Shown here in pieces: positions 1 to 8,364 of a stretch of DNA of 64,000 nt. Location: the NCBI RefSeq assembly GCF_900187125.1, contig NZ_LT906468.1:3224001-3288000 (forward strand), read 5' to 3'. The stretch is from Sphingobacterium mizutaii. GTDB taxonomy: Bacteria; Bacteroidota; Bacteroidia; Sphingobacteriales; Sphingobacteriaceae. Positions within the stretch are counted from its first letter, which is position 1. Every line of letters starts with the position of its first letter. A model generated the notes under the pieces. The model was not told the origin of the DNA, did not search any database, and worked only from the letters and a program-made list of their open reading frames with translations. The translations under genes were made by a program, and so were the position numbers.

Positions 1-796
1 CCACATGGGCATCTGACACAGGTGCTTCTTCTCTATTACAGCCTTTTCCGAAAAAGAACCATAAAAGAAGCAGGATAATCGGAAGCAGGATCCACCAAAG
101 GCCTGCACCTTTCTTACGGTCTTCATCTGCAGGGGGAAGTGCCGCTGGCGGCTCTTCACGTCGAACCCTGGAGGTAGGAACTATTGGATCTTCGACAAGA
201 ACGTCTCTTGCTGGATCGACAATGGGATCAACCTCAACCACTTCTTCCTTGACAATGGTTGGTCCTTTTGGCTCTTCGCCAAGGATATTCAAGGGAAGTC
301 CGGCAGGCAATGCCTTCAGGAAGTTAGAACGGTTGTTGTTAAGATCGGCTTCAATGGAGGTGGTGTCCCACCTTTGCCCATTGCTGGTCAATGCGCCTAC
401 CACAGCGGGAATTGCTGCAGAGAACATACGAATCAAGGAGTTCGTATTCAGGCCTAAAAAGTTTGCCGTATTGGGTATTACCTGGTCAAATGAATTCCCG
501 AAAAGGGAGCTTAACACCGTCCTTGTGGTATCCCCATCTTGAGGTACATCCTGCACTGGAGGGCTGAACCTCAATACATCTGAAAAATTAAATCCAGAAA
601 AATTTGATTTCAATGTTTCTAAAAGATTTCCTAGACCGTGGCCGGCTTTACGTTGGAAACCTAAGAATAAAGAAGGAATTACAGTTTCGATTCCTTTTTT
701 TGCCTGATCTGGGGAAATGTTTTCCTCGGAGGCAAGAGTACTATAGGTGTGCTCATTGAAGTATTGATGAGCAAGCTCTAATAAATTGTTTTCCAT
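1..796 (-). CDS. DUF937 domain protein, C-terminus beyond window edge
   Basis: Read on the minus strand from the ATG at 794-796, an uninterrupted frame of about 265 codons runs off the left edge, so the gene is partial. The first ~200 residues (starting MENNLLELAHQYF) resemble the DUF937 family, a helical domain of unknown function. A Glu/Val/Asp/Pro-rich linker follows, then one transmembrane helix (GLWWILLPIILLLWFFF) near residues 240-256 and a Cys-containing segment. In Bacteroidota, DUF937 proteins with this layout often carry a C-terminal periplasmic OmpA-like domain, which would lie outside the window; that part is inference. No function is known. Confidence 0.75.
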   Translation of the reverse strand, partial: MENNLLELAHQYFNEHTYSTLASEENISPDQAKKGIETVIPSLFLGFQRKAGHGLGNLLETLKSNFSGFNFSDVLRFSPPVQDVPQDGDTTRTVLSSLFGNSFDQVIPNTANFLGLNTNSLIRMFSAAIPAVVGALTSNGQRWDTTSIEADLNNNRSNFLKALPAGLPLNILGEEPKGPTIVKEEVVEVDPIVDPARDVLVEDPIVPTSRVRREEPPAALPPADEDRKKGAGLWWILLPIILLLLWFFFGKGCNREEAPVSDAHV

Positions 797-894
797 AACT
801 GAGTTTATAAGTACAATTACAGAAACAATCCGTGTAACATTTTGTTTGCAACAAGCTGTTTTTGCCAATTAACATTATCTTAATATGAGAACCT

Positions 895-902
895 TAGTTT
901 TG
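895..902 (+). promoter_or_regulatory. Candidate -7 promoter box for the alkaline phosphatase
   Basis: TAGTTTTG fits the Bacteroidota -7 consensus TAnnTTTG and lies 20 bases before the ATG at 923. No good -33 TTTG is seen at the usual spacing, so the call is tentative. Confidence 0.35.
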
Positions 903-922
903 TATAAATTAATCCATTTGGT

Positions 923-2332
923 ATGAACATTAAATTTTTCAATTTATTCCTCGCCTTATTTTTATTTATAGGCTCCAGTTTTGCACAGAAACAACCGAAA
1001 TACATTTTCTTTATGATTGGAGATGGTATGGGTTTGAACCAAGTCCAGGCGGCAGAAGTATACAAAAGCTCCCTAGAAGGCAAAAATTCAGTTTACCCAA
1101 CTGTTTTCAGTCAATTCCCTTATGCGACCTTTGCAACATCTCATTCTCTATCCCATGGGGTAACGGACTCTGGTGCTGGTGGTACGGCCTTGGCAGTAGG
1201 TTACAAAACTAAGAACGGTGTAATTGCCATGGACAGTGCTGGCGTGAAATCTTATAAAAGCATTGCCTATTTAGCTAAAGAAAAAGGGATGAAAGTTGGG
1301 ATTACTACTTCGGTAAGTATTGACCATGCTACTCCGGCATCTTTCTTTGCAAACCAACCTGATCGCGATATGTATTATGAAATTGGTTTGGATATCATCA
1401 AATCTAAATTTGACTTCTTTGCAGGATCAGGTTTCCTAAAACCAACTACGAATGCTAAAAAGGAAGAAGTAGCATCCATTTTCCCACAATTGGAAAAAGC
1501 AGGTTATAAATTGCTTTATGGTTTGGATGATTACAAAAAAGCGAATAAAGCCGATAAATTGATCTTGATGAATAAAAAAGGTACTGACAATGTATCCTTA
1601 AAATATGCGATCGATCAAAAACCTGGAGACCTGAACCTTGCTGAAATCACTTCGGCTGCCATCGAATCCCTAAGCCAAGGCGATAAAGGTTTCTTCTTGA
1701 TGGTTGAAGGCGGTAAAATCGACTGGGCATGCCATTCCAATGATGGTGCTACAGCGGTACATGAAGTTTGGGATTTCAATAATGCAGTTCAAAAAGCGTT
1801 TGAATTCTATCAAAAACATCCTGAAGAAACATTGATCATTGTTACGGCGGATCACGAAACGGGTGGTATCGGCGTTGGCAACGGTAGCTCTACTTTGCGT
1901 TTGAAAAACCTAGAAAACCAGAAGATTTCCCAAGAAGCGCTTTCAGCTGCAATCAATGAATTCAGAAGCAAGAATGAGAATGCTTCATGGGATCAATTGA
2001 AAGAGTTTTTAGGACAGCACCTTGGTTTGTGGAAAGCAATCAAAGTAAGCGAAGATGATAACGAAGACCTACATGAAGCCTATAAAAAAAGCTTTATTGA
2101 ACATAAAAATGAAACTAGCAAAAGCCTATATGCTACCAACGATAAAATCGCTTCTTTAGCGATCAAAGCTTTGAACAAAGCTTCATCGATTAGCTGGGCT
2201 TCTGGAAGCCACTCGGCAGCCTATATCCCAGTTTATGCTATTGGAGTAGGTGCTGAACAATTCCATCAAAAAATGGACAATGTGGATATTCCTAGAACGG
2301 TTTCTAAAGTTGCTGGTTGGCAACATCCATAA
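923..2332 (+). CDS. Alkaline phosphatase (PhoA superfamily), secreted
   Basis: 469 residues with a signal peptide ending near residue 21 (FIGSSFAQ). The phosphatase core is complete: the first metal-binding Asp in MIGDGMG (about residue 34), the nucleophile Ser83 in TDSGAGGTAL, the His of DHATPASFF, the acidic VEGGKIDWACHSND segment, TADHETGG, and a C-terminal metal-binding His in SGSHSAAY. It should hydrolyse phosphomonoesters in the periplasm or outside, using two zinc ions. It stands alone, with its own candidate promoter and a strong hairpin terminator just after the stop. Length and motif order are normal for bacterial PhoA-like enzymes of Bacteroidota. No Pho box was identified, so phosphate control is not shown. 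Confidence 0.93.
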   Translation: MNIKFFNLFLALFLFIGSSFAQKQPKYIFFMIGDGMGLNQVQAAEVYKSSLEGKNSVYPTVFSQFPYATFATSHSLSHGVTDSGAGGTALAVGYKTKNGVIAMDSAGVKSYKSIAYLAKEKGMKVGITTSVSIDHATPASFFANQPDRDMYYEIGLDIIKSKFDFFAGSGFLKPTTNAKKEEVASIFPQLEKAGYKLLYGLDDYKKANKADKLILMNKKGTDNVSLKYAIDQKPGDLNLAEITSAAIESLSQGDKGFFLMVEGGKIDWACHSNDGATAVHEVWDFNNAVQKAFEFYQKHPEETLIIVTADHETGGIGVGNGSSTLRLKNLENQKISQEALSAAINEFRSKNENASWDQLKEFLGQHLGLWKAIKVSEDDNEDLHEAYKKSFIEHKNETSKSLYATNDKIASLAIKALNKASSISWASGSHSAAYIPVYAIGVGAEQFHQKMDNVDIPRTVSKVAGWQHP

Positions 2333-2363
2333 TAAGTCAAAGAACTTAATCAAGTTATTTATC

Positions 2364-2392
2364 GGGAGCTGATGTACATACAGCTCCCTTTT
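2364..2392 (+). terminator. Rho-independent terminator after alkaline phosphatase
   Basis: GGGAGCTG (2364-2371) pairs with CAGCTCCC (2381-2388) across a 9-base loop and is followed by TTTT. Confidence 0.7.
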
Positions 2393-2413
2393 CATTGCTG
2401 TGGGGGCCTATTT

Positions 2414-2791
2414 CTACGCGCTGATTTCAGGTTGCATCTTCTGGTTCAGCCCCATCCCTTCCATCAGAAACATCAACTTATTTGCCCTGATTTCACAATA
2501 CTGTTGTGTATTGCCGCTTTCCTTTTCGAATTGTTTGTAGAAAATAGTTCCTTGGATCAACCAAAGACTACCTTTTTTACCGCGTTTCTTCATTTGATTG
2601 CACAGCATATTGCCCCATACCGCTATCCGATGCCATTGACTTTTCTCATACTGTTCACCATTCTTCTTGACCCCGTATTCATTAGTGACCAAAGAAATAA
2701 AACAGAATGGTATACCAGTGCTGCTGATCTTGATCTCTGCTTCCTGACCTAACCTTCCCAATAGTTGTACTGAATTTTTTATCGTGCTCAT
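2414..2791 (-). CDS. ssb: Single-stranded DNA-binding protein, tail-less paralogue
   Basis: 125 residues with the OB-fold SSB pattern: MSTIKNSVQLLGRLGQEAEI at the start, then KSQWHRIAVWG and the GSLWLIQGTI strand. It binds single-stranded DNA as an oligomer in replication and repair. Standard SSBs end in a disordered linker and an acidic tip (DDDIPF-like) that recruits partner proteins; this protein ends in GLNQKMQPEISA and has neither. It is therefore probably a second, specialised SSB (or a mobile-element-derived one) rather than the main chromosomal SSB, though the rest of the genome is not visible. It is divergent from the zinc-ribbon gene at 2946. Confidence 0.85.
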   Translation of the reverse strand: MSTIKNSVQLLGRLGQEAEIKISSTGIPFCFISLVTNEYGVKKNGEQYEKSQWHRIAVWGNMLCNQMKKRGKKGSLWLIQGTIFYKQFEKESGNTQQYCEIRANKLMFLMEGMGLNQKMQPEISA

Positions 2792-2898
2792 GGATATTTC
2801 AATTTTTGATATTTATTTTCTTATTAATCAATTATCTTAGCTAAGTAACTGATACAAAATTGAGGAAGGGTGCCTAGTTTATTCGTATTTCAAACAGT

Positions 2899-2930
2899 TA
2901 AAAACGACTGTAGTCGGTTTTAAACGATTA
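2899..2930. promoter_or_regulatory. Imperfect inverted repeat between ssb and the zinc-ribbon gene
   Basis: AAAACGACT (2901-2909) and AGTCGGTTTT (2912-2921) form a dyad with one bulged base, followed by a further AAACGATT half-site. It lies in the divergent intergenic region, just before the gene at 2946, and could be an operator. No regulator is identified. Confidence 0.25.
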
Positions 2931-2945
2931 AAATCATTTATTGCC

Positions 2946-3329
2946 ATGGGTATTAGAACATGTAAAGAATGTGAAGAGGTATTGCGCGGAAGGACTGACA
3001 AAAGGTTTTGCAATGATGGATGCAGAAACGCTTACAATAACAGGGAAAATAGCAAGGATAGTGATATGCTCAAGAAGATCAATAATCAGCTTCGAAAAAA
3101 CAGGAAGATATTGAGAACATTGCTTGCAGAAGAGAAAATGCTGAAAACGAATAAAAGTAAGCTCCTGGCAGAAGGGTTCTCCCTAAAATACCATACCCAT
3201 CGGATAATCACTTTAAAGGGGCAAGAATATATCTTCTGTTATGAATATGGTTACTTAGATCTAGGGAATGATTATATCCTGATAGTCAAGAGCAAGGAAA
3301 AGAAACGCGAGATCAATGCCTTGGTTTAG
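2946..3329 (+). CDS. Small zinc-ribbon protein, unknown function
   Basis: 127 residues. The N-terminus carries a probable zinc knuckle, Cys6-x2-Cys9 and Cys22-x3-Cys26 (TCKEC and RFCNDGCR), of the type seen in short zinc-ribbon proteins of Bacteroidota. A charged, Lys-rich, probably helical segment follows (about residues 35-75), then a short beta-rich end (KGQEYIFCYEYGYLDLG). It could bind nucleic acid or a partner protein; this is inference from the knuckle and basic charge only. It is divergent from ssb and ends at a hairpin shared with the convergent pirin gene. Confidence 0.7.
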   Translation: MGIRTCKECEEVLRGRTDKRFCNDGCRNAYNNRENSKDSDMLKKINNQLRKNRKILRTLLAEEKMLKTNKSKLLAEGFSLKYHTHRIITLKGQEYIFCYEYGYLDLGNDYILIVKSKEKKREINALV

Positions 3330-3341
3330 TCTTGGATCCAT

Positions 3342-3373
3342 AAAAAAGCACCTGTATTAGATACAAGTGCCTT
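3342..3373. terminator. Hairpin between convergent zinc-ribbon and pirin genes
   Basis: GCACCTGTAT pairs imperfectly with ATACAAGTGC and is flanked by A-runs and T-rich sequence, so it could end transcription from both sides. Confidence 0.45.
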
Positions 3374-3392
3374 ATACTTAATAAAAATATAT

Positions 3393-4103
3393 TTATACCG
3401 GAACTTCCATCAACAGAAATTCAGCATTGGTATCTGCTTTGATCTTAACATCATGAGCACCTGCAATTCCTAGGCCATCCCTGCTGTGCAATTTTTGACC
3501 TTCCACATCTAGCTCGCCATTCAGCACGAAAATATACAAGCCCTGATCAGGTTTTTTCATCATATATTGACGGGCATAACCCGCATCAAAATCAGCAAAA
3601 TGAAACCAGGCATCTTGGTGGATCCAAACGCCTGCATCATCGGGATCAGGGGAAAGGATCTGTAAGAAATTATTCTTGGCTGCTTTGAAATCGATGCTCT
3701 GCTGATCGTAACGTGGTTCAACGTTCTGTTTATTTGGAACAATCCATATTTGGAGGAATTTGACTGGATCAGTTTTGCTGTTGTTAAATTCGCTATGTTC
3801 CATTCCTGTTCCCGCGCTCATCACTTGGATATCTCCTTTTTTAATGACCGAACCAGTCCCCATACTGTCGTTATGTGCCAACTCGCCTTCCAAAGGAATG
3901 GAGATAATCTCCATATTGCTATGTGGATGCCTTCCGAAACCCATGCCGGCCTCAACATTATCATCGTTTAAAACACGTAGTGCACCGAAGTTCATTCTTT
4001 CGGCATTCATGTAGCCTGCAAAACTGAACGTATGATTAGATTTTAACCATCCATGATCTGCATGTCCACGAGAGTCAGCTGGGTGATAAAAAAATTTTGC
4101 CAT
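3393..4103 (-). CDS. Pirin family protein (YhhW/YhaK type)
   Basis: 236 residues forming the bicupin of the pirin family. The metal-binding region of the N-terminal cupin is visible: FGRHPHSNMEIISIPLEGEL gives two His and a Glu, and the last His is in MSAGTGMEHSEF (around residues 57-105). Bacterial YhhW-type pirins have been shown to oxidise quercetin in vitro; the physiological substrate is generally unknown. A strong ribosome site (AAAGGAGGAG) precedes the ATG. The promoter carries a 20-base element also found in front of the second pirin at 12439-13308, with the same spacing, so the two are probably co-regulated. This copy lacks the separate C-terminal pirin domain signature seen in the other, and is shorter. 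Confidence 0.9.
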   Translation of the reverse strand: MAKFFYHPADSRGHADHGWLKSNHTFSFAGYMNAERMNFGALRVLNDDNVEAGMGFGRHPHSNMEIISIPLEGELAHNDSMGTGSVIKKGDIQVMSAGTGMEHSEFNNSKTDPVKFLQIWIVPNKQNVEPRYDQQSIDFKAAKNNFLQILSPDPDDAGVWIHQDAWFHFADFDAGYARQYMMKKPDQGLYIFVLNGELDVEGQKLHSRDGLGIAGAHDVKIKADTNAEFLLMEVPV

Positions 4104-4130
4104 AATATTCTCCTCCTTTAATAATTAACA

Positions 4131-4177
4131 CAAAGTTCAAGCATTAAGTTTTATTGTGCATTGACATAGGTTAAGAA
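4131..4177 (-). promoter_or_regulatory. Pirin-1 promoter with shared 20-base element
   Basis: On the minus strand, TGAACTTTG (4131-4139) is a near match to the -7 box, and 21 bases upstream lies the element read on the plus strand as GCATTGACATAGGTTAAGAA (4158-4177). The pirin-2 promoter has a 16-of-20 identical element at exactly the same distance from its -7 box. Confidence 0.5.
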
Positions 4178-4178
4178 A

Positions 4179-4871
4179 TCAAGTGATCAAAATTCCTTCA
4201 TCTCGGAAACTATAATAACTCTCATCTGTAATGATGAGGTGATCGTGGACATGGATATCCATCAGCTTGGCGGCCTGTGCTATTTTTTTGGTCAAGGTCC
4301 GATCGGCATCGCTAGGCCTGAGGGTTCCTGAAGGATGGTTATGGGCGAGAATAATGGAATTGGCCTTGTTCATCAGGGCAAAGCGGAGGATTATCCGCAC
4401 ATCAACAGGTGTAAAATCATTGCCTCCCCTTCCGATCAATTGCTTGTCCAGCACCTTACAACTGGTATTGAGGAAAATCACCCAGAACTCTTCATGGCTC
4501 AGGTCTTCTAAAAGATGTTTCAAAAATTCATAGGCTTTTTTGCTGCTATTGAGGATGGGTTTTTCCTGGATTTCTGACTCCTGCCTTCTTCGGCCGAGTT
4601 CCAGTGCGGCAATGATGCTGATGGCCTTGGCCTCTCCGATTCCCTTAAATTGACAAAGCTCCTTGACATCCATTTTGCTGAGCCGGAAAAGGTCGTTGCT
4701 AACCGAGCTGAGGAGCCTTTTGCAGAGTTCAACAGCAGTTTCATGCCTGGATCCGGATCCGATCAATATGGCCAGGAGTTCGGCATCTGTTACGGCCCTT
4801 CGGCCTTGTTCGAGGAGTTTTTCGCGCGGTCTATCCGATTCTGCCCAATCCCGAATGACTAATTTCTGCAT
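4179..4871 (-). CDS. radC: RadC/JAB-domain DNA repair-related protein
   Basis: 230 residues, the usual RadC length. The N-terminal half has the UPF0758 helical region with a helix-hairpin-helix (DVKELCQFKGIGEAKAISII). The C-terminal JAB/MPN+ metalloprotease-like domain shows the HxH...D signature in LAHNHPSGTLRPSDAD, with an upstream acidic residue in EFWVIFLN. The family was linked historically to recombination repair, but its biochemical role is unsettled. It is a single gene, divergent from the cyclophilin gene and about 75 bases upstream of the pirin gene on the same strand. Confidence 0.93.
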   Translation of the reverse strand: MQKLVIRDWAESDRPREKLLEQGRRAVTDAELLAILIGSGSRHETAVELCKRLLSSVSNDLFRLSKMDVKELCQFKGIGEAKAISIIAALELGRRRQESEIQEKPILNSSKKAYEFLKHLLEDLSHEEFWVIFLNTSCKVLDKQLIGRGGNDFTPVDVRIILRFALMNKANSIILAHNHPSGTLRPSDADRTLTKKIAQAAKLMDIHVHDHLIITDESYYSFRDEGILIT

Positions 4872-4962
4872 ATACTTTATTGCAATAATATTTCTTTAAA
4901 GTAAATATAGTGATTGTAAACGAGAGCTTAAAAACTGGGATTCAACATCTTATTGTACAATC

Positions 4963-4992
4963 TTTAGAATTTACGCAGAAACCTTATCTTTG
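4963..4992 (+). promoter_or_regulatory. Promoter of the cyclophilin-DUF5606 pair
   Basis: TATCTTTG (4985-4992) is a perfect -7 box and TTTA (4963-4966) sits at the -33 position, 18 bases away. The ATG follows 30 bases later. Confidence 0.55.
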
Positions 4993-5022
4993 TAGGCTAT
5001 TACAACATTAAGGACAGAAATA

Positions 5023-5481
5023 ATGAGCAAAGCGATTATCAAAACAGAAAAAGGCGACATGACTGTGCAGTTTTACACAGAAGATGCTCCAAATACAGTA
5101 GCCAACTTCATTAAGTTAGCTAAATCAGGATATTATGATGGTTTATCATTCCATAGAGTTATTCCAGATTTCGTAATTCAAGGCGGATGTCCTAATACAC
5201 GCGAAGGCGCAACAGGCATGCCAGGTACTGGTGGCCCAGGATACAAGATCGATTGCGAATTGGATGGTGAAAACCAATACCATGACCGCGGTGTCCTTTC
5301 CATGGCGCACGCTGGAAGAAACACAGGTGGATCACAATTCTTCATCTGCCACAGCCGTAACAATACTGCTCACCTAGACCGCAACCACACTTGTTTCGGA
5401 AAAGTAATCGAGAACGTTGATGTTGTTGATGATATCCGTCAAGGTGATCGTATTTTAGGAGTAGAGATTATTGAAGATTAA
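5023..5481 (+). CDS. Cytoplasmic peptidyl-prolyl cis-trans isomerase, cyclophilin type
   Basis: 152 residues, a minimal single-domain cyclophilin without a signal peptide. Catalytic and binding motifs are present: [13 protein letters not shown] carries the essential Arg, then [19 protein letters not shown], the His in [15 protein letters not shown] and the final strand. It catalyses proline isomerisation during protein folding in the cytoplasm. The DUF5606 gene starts 23 bases after its stop and appears co-transcribed from the promoter at 4963-4992. Confidence 0.95.
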   Translation: MSKAIIKTEKGDMTVQFYTEDAPNTVANFIKLAKSGYYDGLSFHRVIPDFVIQGGCPNTREGATGMPGTGGPGYKIDCELDGENQYHDRGVLSMAHAGRNTGGSQFFICHSRNNTAHLDRNHTCFGKVIENVDVVDDIRQGDRILGVEIIED

Positions 5482-5503
5482 TTCTTATATAAGAAGCAAA
5501 AAA

Positions 5504-5908
5504 ATGAATTTAAGAGGATTAGTGTCAGTTACTGGCAAACCAGGATTATTTAAATTGATCGGTCAAAACAAAGGTGGATTCGTTCTTGAATCCCTAGATG
5601 CCAGCAAAGTTAAATCGGTAGTGAACCTATCGACTACTAAAATGGCTACCCTAGAGGATATCACTATCTACGGTGAGGATGAGGAAATCCGTTTATTGGA
5701 CGTGTTTGAAACCATCAAAACAAACGGGGGCAATACTCCAGATGTAAAAGCTGACGGAAATACTTTGCGTGAGTATTTCAGAGAAGTAGCTCCTAATCAT
5801 GATGAAGCAAGAGTTTACTCTTCAGATATCAAAAAGATTATTACATGGTACAATATCATCAAAGAACTTCCTTTGTTTGAAGAAGAAGCTCCAGAGCCTC
5901 TAGCGTAA
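5504..5908 (+). CDS. DUF5606 family protein, Bacteroidota-specific
   Basis: 134 residues starting MNLRGLVSVTGKPGLFKLIG. The ATG at 5504 is preferred over an in-frame TTG at 5471 that would overlap the cyclophilin gene. The protein begins with a small beta-barrel-like segment (residues 5-60) and ends with helices and a Glu-rich tail. The DUF5606 family is widespread in Bacteroidota with no assigned function. Its position after cyclophilin and before a strong terminator makes a two-gene operon; a role in translation or folding is only a guess. Confidence 0.85.
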   Translation: MNLRGLVSVTGKPGLFKLIGQNKGGFVLESLDASKVKSVVNLSTTKMATLEDITIYGEDEEIRLLDVFETIKTNGGNTPDVKADGNTLREYFREVAPNHDEARVYSSDIKKIITWYNIIKELPLFEEEAPEPLA

Positions 5909-5921
5909 ATTGACCAACATA

Positions 5922-5963
5922 TAAAAAAACCTATCCTAGATATTTTTTAGGATAGGTTTTTTT
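5922..5963 (+). terminator. Strong terminator after the DUF5606 gene
   Basis: An A-rich left arm with AACCTATCCTA pairs with TAGGATAGGTT, followed by a T-run. Confidence 0.85.
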
Positions 5964-6023
5964 ATATCCTTATATTTAAGAATTGGTGATATTATCGATT
6001 ACATTCAAGTTAATTCCATAAAT

Positions 6024-7118
6024 ATGAGCAGCGAAAAACCCACTTCATCTACCCATTTGATCAACAGCTATCATGAATTCTGGCATTGGTTCGAATCCCG
6101 AGCACAGGAATTCTATGATGTCATCAGATCGGGCAAGGATGTTGAAGAAAAGTTCATCAACATTTTTGCTCCAGAGTTGGACAGTGTGGAACCTAGGGTA
6201 TTTTTCTTGGTCGGTATGGATAAGGATAAAAAGGCGGAACTGGTCTTTACCCCTGATGGTATCATCAAGAATGTGCTTTGGGCAGAAAAGATTGTCGCCG
6301 CTGCCCCTGCTATAGACAACTGGAAATTTAGAGCTCTCAAGCCTGAGTCCAACAATGAAGACTTTGCCATCCGTATGCACGATCTGCAATTTGACAAAGA
6401 AAACATTAAGTTCTACCCTATCCTGCACGACAATTATCCGGATAAAATAGACCTGATGTTTGTTTATGATTCCTATCATGAAGAATCCAGGGAAGAAATC
6501 CTTAATGGCATCTTTATCTTTTTGGACAATTATCTAGGTGAGGAAACCATGATCCAATGTATAGATAAGATTGATGTCCGCGGTCCGCTAAACCTACAGG
6601 AAGAATTGATCCCTTTGAACAAATTAGTGGATTACATCAAATGGAGAGAGAAGGAATTTGTGGAGAAGTACCAGGATGTCAGACATGATTCCAGCGATGA
6701 CCGTTTTTCAGGCTTTGAAGGAACGGTCGAAGGTGGCAAACCCATCCTATCGACTATTAACACTTCGGTCTTGGATTGGGACTATAAGGCTTCCCATCCT
6801 TGGATCTTGGTGATCATGAATGCTTATGATGCAGAAACGGAGGCTGGTTTCCCAAATCCGGAAACTTATGAGGACATCTCTAAATTTGAGGAAGACCTAG
6901 AAGCTGAGCTGCCTAGTATAGATGGCTATATCTTCTTGGGATCTGAAACAGTGGATGGTTTGAGGGAAACGTTTATTGCCTGTAGGGAGTTCAGAAAGGC
7001 TACGGAAGTGATGGAGAGATTGCTGCAGAAATACCAGAGCCAGCTGAACCTATCCTTTGATTTCTTTAAGGACAAATACTGGCAATCCTTTGAGCGTTAT
7101 AGAATGGACTTACCCTAA
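6024..7118 (+). CDS. DUF695 domain protein
   Basis: 364 residues with no signal peptide. The N-terminal half (residues 15-190) looks like the cytosolic partner domain often found before DUF695, rich in Asp and Glu. The C-terminal part (about 230-355) contains the DUF695-type region with SVLDWDYKASHPWILVIMNA and the acidic FEEDLEAELPSIDGYIFLG. DUF695 has no established activity. The following GNAT gene starts 11 bases after the stop, so the two are probably transcribed together; whether they cooperate is unknown. Confidence 0.75.
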   Translation: MSSEKPTSSTHLINSYHEFWHWFESRAQEFYDVIRSGKDVEEKFINIFAPELDSVEPRVFFLVGMDKDKKAELVFTPDGIIKNVLWAEKIVAAAPAIDNWKFRALKPESNNEDFAIRMHDLQFDKENIKFYPILHDNYPDKIDLMFVYDSYHEESREEILNGIFIFLDNYLGEETMIQCIDKIDVRGPLNLQEELIPLNKLVDYIKWREKEFVEKYQDVRHDSSDDRFSGFEGTVEGGKPILSTINTSVLDWDYKASHPWILVIMNAYDAETEAGFPNPETYEDISKFEEDLEAELPSIDGYIFLGSETVDGLRETFIACREFRKATEVMERLLQKYQSQLNLSFDFFKDKYWQSFERYRMDLP

Positions 7119-7128
7119 TAGCAGAACC

Positions 7129-7578
7129 ATGGACAAATTCTCTATCCGTCGTTATCAGCCTGTTGATTTTCAGGAGGTCATTGGAGTATTCAATACCAAT
7201 GTCCCAGATTTCTTTGATCCTTCGGAGACCCAGGACCTTTTTCATTATCTGGAACAAGAGATTGAAGATTACTTCGTCATTATCAAAGATGCCCAAATTG
7301 TGGGTGCCGGTGGTATCAACTATGATGCTGATGGAATCACTGCTCGCCTTAGCTGGGATTTCTTGGACAGGAATATGCAACAAAACGGTGCCGGAACCAT
7401 ATTGACACAACATCGAATCTTACATGTGCAACAACTGCCCCATATCCAAAGATTGATCGTGAGGACTTCCCAAATGGCAGAAGGCTTTTACCAAAAGATG
7501 GGCTTTGAAGTCAAGGAAAGGCTTCCTGATTATTGGGCTAAGGGTTTTGACCTGGTAGTGATGGAATTCAAAGCCTAG
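7129..7578 (+). CDS. GNAT family N-acetyltransferase
   Basis: 149 residues starting at the ATG at 7129 (MDKFSIRRYQPVDFQEV), which follows the upstream stop by 10 bases; an in-frame start at 7057 lies inside the DUF695 gene and is unlikely. The GNAT fold is recognisable: N-terminal strand and helix, an acceptor strand IVGAGGINY, a pyrophosphate-binding turn QNGAGTILTQHRI (a variant of Q/RxxGxG/A), and the late FYQKMGFEVKERLPDYW segment typical of the family. It should move an acetyl group from acetyl-CoA to an amine. The substrate cannot be told from sequence. Confidence 0.85.
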   Translation: MDKFSIRRYQPVDFQEVIGVFNTNVPDFFDPSETQDLFHYLEQEIEDYFVIIKDAQIVGAGGINYDADGITARLSWDFLDRNMQQNGAGTILTQHRILHVQQLPHIQRLIVRTSQMAEGFYQKMGFEVKERLPDYWAKGFDLVVMEFKA

Positions 7579-7770
7579 CTAAGATCAAAACCGACATTTT
7601 TTTAGCTTCGGTATTCCTTTGAATACTTCTTGAGAAAATTTAATCCATTCTCGTCAATCCAACACGAAATAGCTATGTAACAAAAGATACAGAGCAATAT
7701 AATATTAATCTACACTTTTGTGCTATTCTTTGTAAGAAATAAGGAGTAGCGTTCTTAAAAAAATCACTCA

Positions 7771-8364
7771 ATGGAAACATCTTTAGATCAGAACTTCTGG
7801 AATGAGCGTTGGGAAAACCAACAGACTGGTTGGGATATTGGCTATGCATCTACTCCTATTGTGACCTTTATGGAAAGTTATCCAAACAAGGATGCGAGAA
7901 TTTTGATTCCCGGATGTGGCAATGCCTATGAAGCGGCTTACCTCTTGGAACAAGGCTTTACAGACCTGACATTGATCGATATTGCTCCAAAGGCAATCGA
8001 GCAGGTACGGAAGCGGTTTAAGGATGAGCCCAACATCGAAATCATAGTAGGTGATTTCTTTGAACATGAAGGCAGGTATGACCTGATGCTGGAACAAACA
8101 TTTTTCTGTGCGTTAGAGCCGAAACTCCGCCCTGACTATGTAAAAAAAGCTCATTCCCTATTAGGGGATAAAGGACAGATTGCAGGAGTATTGTTTGGAA
8201 TCGAATTCGAAAAGCAAGGACCTCCATTTGGTGGTTCAGCTGAAGAGTATAAAGAACTATTTGAACCTTATTTCAGACTAGATAGAATGGAGCCATGCTA
8301 CAATAGCATTGCACCAAGGAATGGATCGGAATTATTTATAAAATTGGAGAGAAAAAATGGATAA
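7771..8364 (+). CDS. SAM-dependent methyltransferase, TPMT-like
   Basis: 197 residues. The N-terminal FWNERWENQQTGWDIG and STPIVTFM match the thiopurine S-methyltransferase-like family, and motif I for S-adenosylmethionine binding is ILIPGCGNAYEAAYL (about residues 45-59), followed by the acidic LTLIDIAP. Bacterial members methylate thiols, selenium or tellurium compounds, or halides; the actual substrate here is unknown. The stop overlaps the start of the small membrane protein at 8357, indicating translational coupling. Confidence 0.88.
   Translation: METSLDQNFWNERWENQQTGWDIGYASTPIVTFMESYPNKDARILIPGCGNAYEAAYLLEQGFTDLTLIDIAPKAIEQVRKRFKDEPNIEIIVGDFFEHEGRYDLMLEQTFFCALEPKLRPDYVKKAHSLLGDKGQIAGVLFGIEFEKQGPPFGGSAEEYKELFEPYFRLDRMEPCYNSIAPRNGSELFIKLERKNG

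Noticed and set aside
2372..2752. 126-codon plus-strand frame over ssb
   Set aside because: Exact antisense of the ssb gene, which has a clear OB-fold; the plus frame has no domain.
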